A stretch of 64,000 bases of DNA, taken from Rotaria macrura. Lineage: Eukaryota; Rotifera; Eurotatoria; Philodinida; Philodinidae. The notes beneath the pieces were generated by a model. The model was not told the DNA's origin. It searched no databases and was given only the letters and a program-made list of their open reading frames with translations. The stretch is taken from positions 153,631 through 217,630 of the forward strand of contig OENT01000100.1 in the NCBI GenBank assembly GCA_900239685.1, read 5' to 3'. Positions 35,570-47,849 of the stretch are shown here, in pieces (position 1 is the first letter of the stretch; each line of letters starts with the position of its first letter). The translations under genes and the position numbers were made by a program.

Positions 35570-38047
35570 TATATTAATTATGAATGAATGAATAAATTGT
35601 TTATAGAATATGTTGTTGTCATATTCTTGTTCTTGTATTTGTATGATTTGATGTTGTAATTAAACAGCTTAATATTTCATGTTTAGCTGGAAGCATAAAT
35701 CGTTATACAAACTTGATAATCATGTTTATTTGCATTTTATAGGGTCTATTGGCAACGGCTTCAATAAAAGCGAAATCTCGTGTAAGTGAAGTAAAAATAA
35801 ACATTGTTGAGATTTTCATCCCTTTTATTGTCCATTAGACGTACCATCCTTCTTGTCCATGTGAAAAAGTAATGAAATTAACATGAAAAAAAATGTCCTA
35901 CTTCAAATTTTTCATATGCAGGGCGAACAAGGTGAAAAAGGTGAGCCAGGGGTTTGTCCAGCAGGTAAAATAAATTAATCTATCATTCGATTTTTAAAAA
36001 GTCATTGTATAGAGTGCATTCAAAGAATAAATGAAAACAACATCGATTGCCTGGGCGATCGCATCAAAGTACAACATCTCGCTCAGTCAATTCGTCAATT
36101 AATTAATGAAACAAAAGTATGGCGATCTGCTATGTTTTATCAATTACAATAATAAAGACTTATTTTTACAGCAAATAGCAATCCGAAATGCACGAGCAGT
36201 GGCATGCGTATGTAAAGAATCATCAACAATAACAACAGCACAAATAACTTCTACTACTGTGTCAACAAGCTTGAATCCGTTTGCCATTGACTACAATACT
36301 GTATATATACATATACACGGATAAAAGAACAAGAACATTTTATTTTTCTATCTTTGATTTTATTTCAGTATATGCGATTCAAAGGAGAAAAAGGTGACAC
36401 AGGTGATAAAGGTGATGTTGGTCAATCCTGTGCATCAAAATGTCCACATAAATCACAGGTTTGAATTATTTTAGTTTAATTGATTCAAGGATAATCTTTA
36501 AATAGATAAATATACGAATCTTTCCAACGCTAAAAGCAGCTAAGGATGCGTCCAATGATTATCCAGATCATACATATGTTCATATTATTAATGAGCTTGG
36601 TCTTTTACAAAATGTGCTTATTAGAGTTGATCGAAGATTAGTACCATTAAGATTAGACGTCGAAGTATGTCGAATTTTCAATGAGTCGGATTGACTTTAT
36701 ATGTTCATTTTCTAGCGAGCAGTTTCGTTACGAGTTCAAAAATTATCAACAACGACACCTGTTCCGAAACCAGTAAGAAGCCGACTATCTCATTTAAATA
36801 ACGATGTAAAATTATCAAAAATTATTGACATGCTTTTAGCCATGTACAATCCAACTACCATGCTCAAAAGTATGTTATTTACCGTTACAATTTATCTGTA
36901 ACACCTTATGTAAATGCATTTCTAGCTTCAACTGTTTGCATTGGGTCCTCAAGCACGTAAAATGTGCTTTCCAAATAATCCGAATGCATTCTGTTCCAAA
37001 TTATCCGATTATGATAGCTTATGTGGACGTATTTCGGAACGTTATCGTATGGACGGCTACTTTCGAGCGTTTATGTCCTCAAGTACACAATGGCTAGGAA
37101 ATTTATTTGATGGTGTTTGCATTCAAGCAAAGATCGTTAATACGAATGTGAGTTTTGAACATTGATCAGTTGTTTTTCTTTTTCTATTGATGATTTTTGT
37201 TTTATAAAGGGACAAGTTTTATTTGATTCATTCGATGACATTTTTCAACGGAAGCCCCCAAAAAGTGAAATCTTGGATGCACAAGGTTTGAAACCGAAGT
37301 ACGTTTTCATATGTTGGTTGTTGCTATGATCACATTATGAACACATAAATGAACAGATAAAAAATCACAAGAGATTATCTTCAAATTAAACGATGTTTCT
37401 AAGAAATAGATCGATAGTTTAGATCAATACGTAGCATATAGTATTTTGTTATTTAAAAGAGTTTCTTCATTGTAGTCAGTTGTTCGAGAGTCTTTGTTGT
37501 ATTGCCGACTTTTCTTTATTACTATCCGTAATAATCAGTAGTGTTTAGATAACAACGATATTTATATTACATGATCGCACATGTACAAGATTAATGGTTA
37601 TGATTAATTCTGACTCTGTAAGGTTATCACTGATAAATATTATAGCTATTTCTTGATGAGGAAATTTTCTGAAGCAATAGAATTTCTAAACCTTATGAAT
37701 GTTCGATCCTTTTCTTGTACTCCTTTATTTATACACATCCTACATTCATATTTTATAGATTTCAATATTGGTGGCATGGCAGTCTTTCTAATGGTACAGC
37801 ATCAAGCAATACTTGTAATTATAAAACATGATTCGTTTTTATTTAATTCATAGTTGTTATTTTTATCTGTCTAGGTCTCGATTGGAGTCGACAAAATTCA
37901 ACAGTATCCGGTTTTGCGAGTCGTATACCGAATGGTATGACCAATGGTTTATTTCACTATCAATACGTATGGCCTTGTTCAATGAAAGATTTAAATATCG
38001 GAATTTTATGTATTGAAACAAACTGTGAAAGAAGAAATCATTATTAA
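35384..38047 (+). CDS. Short multiplexin-like collagen with endostatin domain
   Basis: Thirteen exons: 35384-35419, 35743-35781, 35922-35964, 36013-36116, 36172-36300, 36369-36458, 36506-36664, 36716-36772, 36840-36869, 36926-37147, 37210-37298, 37759-37814, 37875-38047. They give 408 aa in one frame. Residues 1-20 form a signal peptide (FALFIVIIFCQGLLATA). Two very short Gly-X-Y blocks follow: GEQGEKGEPG in exon 3 and GEKGDTGDKGDVGQ in exon 6. Exon 7 resembles the multiplexin trimerisation domain (YVHIINELG...VLIRVDRRLVPL). The C-terminal 180 residues resemble endostatin: LQLFALG, GYFRAFMSSSTQWL, FDSFDDIF, QYWWHG and GILCIETN, with Cys at all four endostatin disulfide positions plus extras. 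Collagens XV/XVIII act in basement membranes; the same site is inferred here. The first exon is the least certain; the split 36772/36840 is needed to keep the frame. Confidence 0.8.
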
Positions 38048-38049
38048 CA

Positions 38050-39996
38050 CTAAAAGCGATTTGTACTTAAATGAAAAGGATTCATTAAACGGAATTGTGT
38101 CTGCATATTTCCAAATTGTCTTCTTTGATTGAGATGAAAAATTGGTGCTGTTGTATTTACTGATGGTGAAAATATAGGTGCAGAACGAAATGGTGTAAAA
38201 TGTCTTTGTGTAACAGGTGGTGGTTGCAATGGAGAAAACTGCTGAAAGTGATTTGTTGTACTTCGGCTTCTATGTTTTGGCTGTTGTTGTTGTTGGTTAT
38301 GTTGCTTTGGTGCCTCTTGTTGTTGTTGTTGAAAATTTCTTGATTCTGATTTTGTACGTTGAACACGTGGTTGTTGTTGCTCATGATGTGGATAGACAAG
38401 ACTTTCAGTGATGGTTGTTGGTTGTTGTGATTTTTGACGATGCGTACGTTGAAATTTCGTTGGTGATGATGGCAGATGAAATTCTTTATGACGATGATGA
38501 GAAAATTTTGATGGATGCGTGGACTGAAAAAATGGATCAGTTGCATTTGAAAAATGTGACGAAGTTGGAGTCGTTTGAAAGAATTCATTAGCCGACGGTG
38601 GTACATAGGAGCGTGAACGAGTTTTTGGATATCCATGTTGATTGTATCTCTTAAAATGAACGAAAAAAAGAAAAGAATATGATCATTATATGATTTTATA
38701 TTCGATAGCAATTTATAGTTCAATACCCATTGTACATTTGGATTGGATGGCATAGGAAAAGGGCTTTGCATCCGAAAATCATGATCCCTAGTAAAAAAAT
38801 TTTGTTGAAAACGCGGTGGTACTGGTGTTGTTTGTTTTTGCCGTGAAAAACTAGGCATCGGAAATGCACGTGATAAATTAGGTTCGTCATGATGATCAAG
38901 TTTTTGTCGACGATATTTCATTTTATTTTTATGCCGTCGATTTGAACGTGTTGTTGATGATGATGACATTCGTGATACAGATGGTGATTCATGATTTGTT
39001 CGGTAATGTTCATGGGTTGATCGTCGAGAGAAATCTTCCAATCTTGGCTGAGATGCCGATTCCATTGTTGGCGACATTGGTGGAGTTATAAGTGATGAAG
39101 TAGCTCTTTTCGTCTCAATATTTGCATTGTAAACTTGTTGTTGATAGATTTTTGGCTCTTCATCGGGTTCTTCAATGACAACGACACTGAAATATAGACA
39201 AAAGTTAAGTGTGTCTTGTCCATAAACTAGTTCAATATCTATTTCATGAAACTAAAATAATAGTTACATGCTTACTGAAAAAAAAACATCTTACCCAGAT
39301 TTTTTGCTATCGGTACAGTTACTGTCATCTGTATTACTATTCTGATCCGATGAACGATTATTAAATGTTTTTTCAAAATTATGCCTAAGATTTCGAACGA
39401 ACTTATTTAATTCCGTTTCGTTACTAAATTCTTGTTCAACAAATACACGTTGTTGGTCACCATTTGGTCCAATATGAACTTTTGTTAATTGTATCTAGAC
39501 AAAAAAATGAACAAAAAAAGACAAATATTAAGGGAGAAATAAACAGCAGTGAAACTTGAATTACAGTTATACGATCATCATTGGTGACAATCGGATCTGT
39601 CATAAAATACGATGTTGACCGATCTTGAAAATGAAATGCTGGTGTTCGACGATGTTTTTGTTGCTGTTGTTGCTGATGATGGTGGTGTTGAGATCGAGAC
39701 ATATTTTGTTTCCAACGTTGTTTTTCAAAATGTTGATTGTTATGATCATAAAATGGATAACTAGTTGATGGTATTGAATTAAAGCCATGGTGTGGTATTG
39801 AAAACCGTTCGAAGTCATTAGCAAAATTTAAATTATTCGTACTTTGATTGATACCATGTCCATTAGAACGATACAAAAATGGACGAGATGCCATAAACTG
39901 GCTCGTTGGACCATGTCCATTTGCAAAAACTTGTTGTTGTTGTTGTTGTTGATGATGATGATGAGGAGGAGGAGGATAAAATGATTGCTGAAACAT
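38050..39996 (-). CDS. Gln/His-rich protein of unknown function
   Basis: Four exons on the minus strand (39996-39565, 39494-39295, 39186-38727, 38649-38050) give 563 aa in one frame; I re-read the last exon base by base to its TAG. The protein is low-complexity: HHHHQQQQQQQ near residue 12, HHHHQQQQQQ near 110 and two more Q runs near the C terminus, with many Ser, Pro, Arg and aromatic residues. The only segment of ordinary composition is residues 137-200: DRITIQLTKVHIGPNGDQ, then RVFVEQEFSNETELNKFVRNL, which could be a small folded domain. No enzyme or membrane motif is seen. It is probably disordered and may be an RNA-binding or condensate-type protein; that is speculation. An acceptor lies 45 nt upstream of the ATG. 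Confidence 0.75.
38084..38089 (+). terminator. Possible poly(A) signal of the collagen gene inside the neighbour's coding exon
   Basis: ATTAAA 37 nt after the collagen stop lies within the last coding exon of the minus-strand gene. If used, the collagen 3' UTR is antisense to that exon. Confidence 0.35.
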
Positions 39997-41389
39997 TATT
40001 TTGCTTGTGATTGTCGAGGCACTTCTGGTTTACGTTTCTTACTGAAAAGCTAAAGTATACATCATCGAGCAGAAATGGACACTACCATTAATCATTTTGA
40101 TGCGTGTATACTATATGTTCGGTCGTTGGGTTAATGGTTATGTGAAGAAAGTGTCAGCATACAGTCGAGTAGTTTCAACGGTGTGTATCTATGTGTCTTA
40201 TTCAATTTTTTTACTCTCTCCTTCTCTCCGTCTCCTTCCTTTAACCATTGAAAATAGGTTGAAACTGCTATCGATTTGTTTTATTTTGGGTCTCGTATGA
40301 AAATGTTGAACAAAAAAATTGTCATGCACGATTGAGCACAATTTGCAAATGCATACATAGAGAAAAGGCTAAGACAAACTATTCAATATCATCATTATTA
40401 TTATCATCACATTGATGCAATGAAGCAGTGTGATAAAAGTAATATGAAAAGAAACATACAGAAATGTTCATTTGATGATGTGTAAAGCAAAGGAATGTGT
40501 CAAATAAACTGCAATCAAATACGAATATTTCATGATAATCAGTCCATCTTACACTTGACTTCTACGTCCTAGTATAAAAACCTGTTTCACTTTCGATCAA
40601 ATGTATTTACATTAGAAAAAAATACTACCTTGATGATTCGAATGAGTAGACTTCAATGATAATTTGATAATTTCAGTTGATTCTTTCTTCATTAGAAGAA
40701 CAAACATGCGTCATCCTATGCAATCTAAATCATTCTAAATATCCTATGGTATAGAGCAGCCGTATATATTCTGTTCGTGTCATTTGAAATGTCATTGTAT
40801 ATATGTCAACCGTGCAACAGGATAACTTTTAGAAAAATAGGGCTTAAAATGATTTATAATTTTCGTTCAATAGTGTTTAAATCAAATTGTATATTATGAT
40901 TACAACAAATTGTTTTTGATAGACATTGGATAACATATTACGTTGTACCAATAACAATTTTGAACCTAATCAAGTCAAACAACGTGGGTTATGTGAATTG
41001 TATAAGCATTTATTCAATGATTTCGTAGTGCTCAACATTTCTGATATTACATCGGCAAATTATTGTTTGACATAAAGCCAATTGCAACAAATGGTTAACT
41101 TACTGTTATGAATGATCTTTTCGAAAATGACTCCTTTGTGCATGTCGTCCATTTTTGTTTTCGTTTTCAAATGAAACGAGTGTTCGTTTGACAATCACAT
41201 ATAGTGTACTGTTTGTATAGGAAGTGAACCGAGCTATTTGTCTCTTGTAATGGAGCGTATGCTTTCAGAAACACCTTGCTATCGAATTTCGGCAAGACAT
41301 GTATATTTATACGGAAAATTCAACTGGAAAAACTTCTATGATAAAATTCAAAAGTTTTGAATAAAATTTTCGTAAGATAGTGATCGTCA
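39997..41389. other. Intergenic, no gene recognised
   Basis: AT-rich DNA upstream of the minus-strand Q/H-rich gene; contains its probable leader acceptor at 40042-40043 (minus strand) and nothing else I can name. Confidence 0.55.
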
Positions 41390-41722
41390 ATGTATAGGCT
41401 ATCATTCATGTATAATGTGTCAAACACATATCTTCTACTGAAAAATTCAACAGAAGGAGAAGTTTTTTTATCCATATCATTTGCTGTATGTTCTTTCAAT
41501 GCAGAATTTTTCAGATCAAAATTCAGAAGTTTGAGAAATTTATACAACCATTTAATTTCCTCAACTAAATTGAAATTATTTGATTTTAACTGGAAGATAC
41601 CAGATAATGTTCATTTATCAATACGTATGAGTGTTAAGGTTTCAGAAAGTGAATTAAAAGTAAATGGAAGTATCGGAAAAGAAAATACACCGATAATTCT
41701 ACTTTGTACTTATTCATTGTGA
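41390..41722 (+). pseudogene. VDAC-related beta-strand relic
   Basis: A 110-codon frame whose last 45 residues (KIPDNVHLSIRMSVKVSESE, then LKVNGSIGKENTPIILLCTYSL) line up with exon 4 and the start of exon 5 of the VDAC gene 1.8 kb downstream. There the corresponding strands read GKLQIRMRTQVNKLRLTGSYSHSG and KTAELRTAYTH. Shared features are L-x-IRM, a second strand ending in GS, and the alternating polar/apolar pattern. The first 60 residues align poorly, and the frame ends at TGA where the porin should continue. Best read as a fragment or decayed copy of the VDAC region that contains the extra exons. A chance beta-rich ORF is possible. Confidence 0.35.
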
Positions 41723-42984
41723 AGTAGTTATTTTAATTTTTGCAAACAGTACATGCAACACTTCGTAAAACTAATTACATCGTTTTTATCCAAATAAGAC
41801 TGCAACCAAAATTTTACTTTTTGATCGAGATGCAATCGAAAACTATGTATTTTTTTGTTTTTAACCGTTTATTTAGTTAACAAGTAGTATATACAATCAA
41901 ATAAATCTCCGGATTAGGAATTCAGCGAATACATGTCTAATTTGACATTCGATAACTGTTTATTGAGGATTCTAACACATTCTGTCATTCAATTAGATAA
42001 TTTCAATATATGTATATATATATGTATATGAAATGTCACCTTTATTACCTAGGTGATTGAATCCGATCAATAAACGAAACCCTGGTTGAGGAATGCGTAA
42101 CGGATCTGACTAGAAAATAGTGGTTTATTATTTGAGTGCCAATCAGTACCTGATGACATCATTAGAAGTCTCTCAGAAGCATATAAAGGATGTCGTTGGA
42201 TTCCAATCCTAATGATTCGAATATCGTTCCACAACCAGAATTCCGTTGGTTTTGTAGAAATTCATCATTAGATTCGATTGAATCTACTTGTCGAAATGAA
42301 TCCCTGAGTATTTCACTCTTCAAAAATATTTGCAAAACTTAACTTGATGTAATTCTTCAAAAATAAAAACATTCATAGAAACGCTATAAATTCATTCTTG
42401 AAGTGTAATGAATTTGCAAGAGAATAATTCTCATACATAAATGATTAAGTTTTGCATGTTTTGTAGGGTTACATGTGGAAAAAATGCACCATAGCACTAT
42501 ATATAAACTGAGTGCCAGCCTCTGCGATTAATGAACATAGAATTTTCTTACAAGGATCGTTAAAAATTCATTTCCGATCCACATAGGTATGTCATAGTCG
42601 AAAAATAAATAGAAAGAACTTCTATGTTTCGGACCAATGAATATTATGATTAGTACATATAGAACATAGTCGCAGTCGTAGTCCTAGTCCTTTGTGTGAG
42701 GGATGAAGACCAAGTAGTGTTTCTAAAGTAGGCTACCACCTAATCGAATCGAAAAAGTCAATTGAAAAAGAAAAATACGATTCATAAATAAATGAAATAA
42801 ATTATATGTACGCCATACGCTTGTGCTTATTCATTGGCAGAATCATGACCAATCAAAAAATGCTAATCCTTCGACCAAATAATAAGCCACTATAGAAGCA
42901 TACATTGGTTCGTTTTGTTTACTTTGGTCTGTTGTTTTTTCTTCTCGAGGTAGTAATATTAAAGAATTATCAAAATTTTTGTTA
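41723..42984. other. Intergenic, no gene recognised
   Basis: AT-rich DNA with a TATATG repeat near 42005-42030 and no supported frame; includes the VDAC promoter region, where I find no distinct element. Confidence 0.55.
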
Positions 42985-45900
42985 ATGGCTCCACCAAAAT
43001 TTTCTGATATTAACAAACAAGTTTCCGATATTTTCAACAAAGGATTCTGTATGTTTTCTCTTGCTTTATGTTCATTTGATATTGATTTGTCCTTGACACA
43101 CATATTATTCTTTCATAGATTTTAATGTATTCAAACTCGACGTTAAAACTCGTACTGCCAATGGAGTGAATTTTAATGTTGTCGGCGAACATAATACGGA
43201 AACATCGAAAACAACTGGTAGTTTGGAAACAAAATATGCTGTTCCAGAACACGGTTTAACGTTTTTGGAGAAATGGAATACAGAGAACTTACTTAAATGC
43301 GAGATAACAGCTGATAATCGTCTTGCAGAAGGACTCAAAATTGTATTCGATGCAAGTCTTGTTCCTAATGGCGGGTAAATTCAAAAATGTTTCATACGAT
43401 TGCTATCTTTTGTTTCAATTGATAACAACAAAACCTACCAACATTATAGAAATAGCTACGAGAGGATTCATATTGGTATGAAAACCCGTCCAGTATTCTT
43501 AGATATCACATCCCATAGGTATTTGTTTCGTTTAATATATTCTCAATGGATAAAAATAAACAGTTAGTTTTATCTTCTCAACAACATATGTACAGCTACA
43601 CAGGCAAACTTCAGATACGTATGCGCACACAAGTGAATAAATTACGTCTGACGGGATCTTATTCTCATTCGGGAAACAGCCAGCATTGGTAAAAAAATAA
43701 TAATATTTCATTATGTTTTTAAGCTTCTTAAGGAATCTAATTGAATAAATGATATAGTTTTTAACTTTTATCATGTTTGTACGTTTCAAATGCTTTCTAT
43801 TTTTCTATTGATGCTTAGGAAAAAAACAGCTGAACTTCGTACAGCATATACACATGATAAAGCACATGTTGAAACCAATGTTGCTTTTGATAATGCTGGT
43901 CCGATTCTCAATGGTGCTATTGTGCTCGGTCATCAAGGTTGGCTAGCAGGATATCAATACGTTTTCAATACAGCTCAATCGGCGTTTAAAAAAAATAATT
44001 TTGCTGTTGGTTTCAAAGCAAAAGATTTTACTCTATATGCTAATATGTAAGTTGAATATCTTTTGATAAACGTAACTATGATCCTCAAACTGATAAAAGT
44101 TAACCTGTTAGTTGAAATGATCCTGCTCGATGTTTAATAGAAAATTTCATAGCAATAGTCATTTCTAAATTAATGACGATGTAATCGACTTCCATCTTCG
44201 AAAATGAGCCATTTTCATAAAACTATGAAATTTAATTTTAACGAAGATGCGAAGTGGGTACTCTACAAAAAGAGTTATATAACATTCGTTTCTCCTTTTA
44301 ATTTCAAATGTTGGAGGTCTCGTTTTTGAAGCGAAGGGCAAATGCTAAATGACGGAAATACACATGTATATATGTATATATTATACTACTTATCGTTTAA
44401 AATATTTCTAATCTTTGTGACCTAGATCAATAGCCTAAGGAAGGAAAAGAGATGAAGCTATTTCATAAGGTTTTTTTTTGAAAAAATTGCAAATGAAGAG
44501 ACTCCGAATTGAATGGGTTGGACTCAATCGATCACGCCGCATAATTTGATAACAATAAGAAAAAAAAAGAATTAAAATATAACGTATGTATAGTTTTCAA
44601 AGTTAAGTTTCTATAGATGACGACGATATTCTTGCATTAAAAATTTAATAAGACAAATTTGTCAAATTACGTCTGATAAACTATATGATGTACTTGAAAG
44701 ATGACGAGAAGATTCTACAACATCGTATAGTATTAGTATATCCATGGAACGAAAAGTATCGATTAAAAATTTTTGAAATAAGTTTTAACATATATTCTAT
44801 TCATGTTCGAATAAAAATAGCCTGCAACTAATCAAATCCTAATGGTTATAATTCATCGATACGTATACTTATGCTTTTATCAGAACACATAACAATTCAT
44901 CAAAATCTATTCTAGACATAATGCAAGTTGTATAATAGATTTCTTCGTTCGTCAAGTTGACAGTTAGAAGAACAGAAAGAAAGTGAATGGAGAGCAATTA
45001 ATAAAAAGACAAACAAGAGTTGCAGACGATTAAGAAGAAACACTGAGAAAAAAAAATTCTTTCGAAAATACTCGATTGAAGATGGTACGTCAACTCTCTA
45101 ACAATCGATTAGGTTTAAAAACTAATTGTTGTCCTTTCAGAATGTTCAATTTTCAATAAGTATAATAAAACAATAGTGAAACATGTGAGTTTCTATTTCA
45201 CGTTTTCGAGAGATGTAATTATTCTTGAAAAGGTTCCGTCGCCGCACTTAGTACATACTGAAATTAAGACAATGTTACTTCTGAATAAAATTCTTTAACA
45301 TAGTTCGAATAGAATTTATCGAGCAATTGAAACATGACCTAAAAGCCATAGAAAGTAAGAAAAGATCGTGAACAACTTTTCTCATGATGTCGAAGTGTTT
45401 TCTTTAAGTAAAACTACACAATGATTTATCTATACTTACTGGTAACGTTGATGTTCAGTTTGATTCAATTTCTCCGTTGGATCATCCTATGGCTCGATTT
45501 TATTGCAAAAATCGATTGTTGAGATATTCAAATCAGATACTGAAGTATATGCTAGACTACGTCTTGTGTGTATCTTCCCGCAGCAGCCTTTCAATGGTTT
45601 GTTAATTATTTAACATGAGTATATTTACAAGTGTTTAATTAGATAGTGCATCGGTGGCAAGGCCAAGAGACAGGAACTGTTTAATGTTTTCCTTCGAAAT
45701 AGCAAATCCGTGATCGATTTATAGATGGAAGATTTCACGTTTCTCTCAAATCATCATGAGATTCAGATTTCGACTACTTTAAAAGAAACATAGCATGTAA
45801 CAAGCTCTTGATAATACTCGGTTGTTACGAAGATATTGTAGATTTGAGTAGACCTTGCTGTTCTCTAATCTTAACTCAAAGAACATGATTCTGTTTCACA

Positions 45901-46482
45901 GACAACAAACGTTTTTCAGTGTTCATTTCTTAGAATAGACGATACTAAAATTGATATTGACAAAACTAATCATTCAATTTTGTTTTCAATACACGACGAA
46001 ATAGCAACAATAAAACGGCTATGGATTTTATATTCTCTTCTTTTCTTCTTCGGAACGTTCTCATCATAAAGAAATAAATAGGGAAATATCAAATCAATAA
46101 CATTCATTATACGATATTTCATAGGAATGATGGTAACGAAGTTGGTGGTAGTGTCTATCAACGAGTCAATGATCGACTAGAAACTGGCGTGCAGCTGGCA
46201 TGGACAGCTGGTTCAAATCAAACAAGGTTTTCACTTGCGTCAAAGTATCAACTTGATGCACAAACTCTTGTCGGAGCCAAAGTAAATAATCTTTGTCAAG
46301 TTGGCCTTTCCTTGCAACAATCTTTAAGACCAGGTAAATTTACTCAGTATCATTTACGAATCTTTTCTTATGTATAATTGAATTGATTAGGTGTCAAATT
46401 GACCTTATCAGCATTTTTCGAAGCTCAAAAATTGAATGCTGGTGGTCATAAAGTTGGATTCGGACTTGAACTCGATGGATAA
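42985..46482 (+). CDS. VDAC: Voltage-dependent anion channel (mitochondrial porin)
   Basis: Seven exons: 42985-43048, 43119-43374, 43450-43518, 43596-43688, 43819-44046, 46125-46333, 46391-46482. VDAC forms the 19-strand barrel of the outer mitochondrial membrane that passes ATP, ADP and other metabolites. Matches run the full length: N-terminal helix APPKFSDINKQVSDIFNKGF, ETSKTTGSLETKYAVPEHG, FLEKWNTENL, the GLK motif in EGLKIVFDASL, GWLAGYQYVF, NDGNEVGGSVYQRV, LAWTAGSNQTRFSLASKYQL and the C-terminal NAGGHKVGFGLELDG. All seven exons give 336 aa. Omitting exons 3 and 4 gives 282 aa, the normal VDAC length, with the junction PNGG/KKTAELRTAY collinear with animal VDACs. Intron 5 is 2078 bp. Confidence 0.95.
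43450..43688 (+). other. Two symmetric extra exons in VDAC
   Basis: Exon 3 (43450-43518, 69 nt) and exon 4 (43596-43688, 93 nt) are multiples of three with phase-2 junctions on both sides and normal GT..AG sites, so each can be included or skipped without a frameshift. Together they add 54 residues: one strand-like segment (RIHIGMKTRPVFLDITS) and a hairpin-like pair (KLQIRMRTQV / KLRLTGSYSHSG), between strands of the canonical barrel. Confidence 0.8.
44047..46124 (+). other. VDAC intron 5 (2078 bp)
   Basis: Donor GTAAGT, acceptor TTTCATAG. AT-rich; I see no ORF, repeat or motif to report inside it. Confidence 0.7.
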
Positions 46483-47849
46483 ATAGACTACTGATGCATG
46501 GACACTTTTTTCCAATGAGGCTCTTACTATTTATCCTTCTAATAACCATTCAATGTTGGTAATCAAACTTTTTTCAGTAGGTTATTTTTGTGGTTTGGTA
46601 TGGAAAATGTTCATCAGTACTCTCCTATTCTCTTTTTTTCGATAGCATATACTCATTGGTCATTTTTTTTTGTTTTTTAAAAAAAAATAAAACACTAGAA
46701 AAGTAAATTTTTTAGGATTTGTATTCGAAACATGCCGAAATCTGAAAAGTCGTGTTCAGATAACCATTATTTTGCTAATGGATCCATAGGAAGAGTATGG
46801 ATGCGTATCCTGTTTTTAAACCTCTGTCTATAAGAATTTTTGCAGCGAGTTTTTGAATTTTTTCCACAAGACAATGAACAATACAAGAGCTTAAAAAACA
46901 AACTAATAACTGAAGTTTTCAATCACTGATCTAGGAATATATTCAATTTAATTTGTGATCATAACTTTGAAATGATTTGGAAAAACATTGCTGACTTTCA
47001 ATGAAAACTATGATTGCTGATGAGAATGTGACGATCAATGACTGATTGTAATGCTATTCTATACGTTTATCAGTCTTAAAACCTTAAAGATTTGTTTTCG
47101 AAGCTAAGTTAGTTTGGGTCATGAGTCTTCATTCGCAAGACTGAAGAAAGTTTTGGTTGTTGCTTCTAGAATAGCAAAAGCAAACTTTGATTCTTTGATT
47201 CTCGTGACCAATAGAACTAGAAACAATGTTTTCTATGCAGTATTCATTCTGATACTTACTTGCCATTTATTGGTAGATTAAGCGATAGTTAAAAAAAGAT
47301 ATTTTTGTTGATGACGTTCCAACACTTCACAATTGAAGATTATTAATTACGACTTTGCTTTTCTCTTGTTTCTGGTACGTGTCAAGTAAAACAAAGAAGT
47401 CAGATTGAAATACTTATTCGAACTTAATACATGAAACAATAATACCAATAATGATTGATATCTTATTAACTAATTTCTTTCTTACCCATCATATATGCTT
47501 CAATCGAAAATGGCATAGTAATCTAGGTTTCAGAACACTAACTTTGAGTAATTAAGAATTATTTTCATCATACTTTAACAATATTCATTTTTCTCTCTAT
47601 GTAGACAGAATAAAACATTTGTACTTCATTACCCAACAACAATTTCAATCGTAATATAGAGAATGACGCATATTAATAAATACATTTGCTGTCGTAACGT
47701 GGATTCATGCACGCTACTATATCCAATGAGTGTTCTGCTCTTATTGTTTGTACTCGACAGTTGATAGAAACACGGAGTCAATGATATCGTATAAAAAATC
47801 TAACTTTTCAAAGCAGAGTACTTTTTAAGTTATACGAAAACTTATTTCA
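46483..47849. other. Intergenic; VDAC 3' end
   Basis: A poly(A) signal AATAAA lies at 46686-46691, about 200 nt after the VDAC stop. The remaining 1.1 kb has no supported coding frame. Confidence 0.6.
46686..46691 (+). terminator. Poly(A) signal of VDAC
   Basis: AATAAA after a T-rich stretch, 204 nt downstream of the stop. Confidence 0.55.

Noticed and set aside
36773..36839. Reading straight through this stretch of the collagen gene
   Set aside because: It gives a stop in the endostatin exon; treating it as a GTAAGA..TTTTAG intron restores the frame.
38217..38411. Val-rich frame on + strand
   Set aside because: Antisense shadow of the poly-Gln coding of the minus-strand gene.
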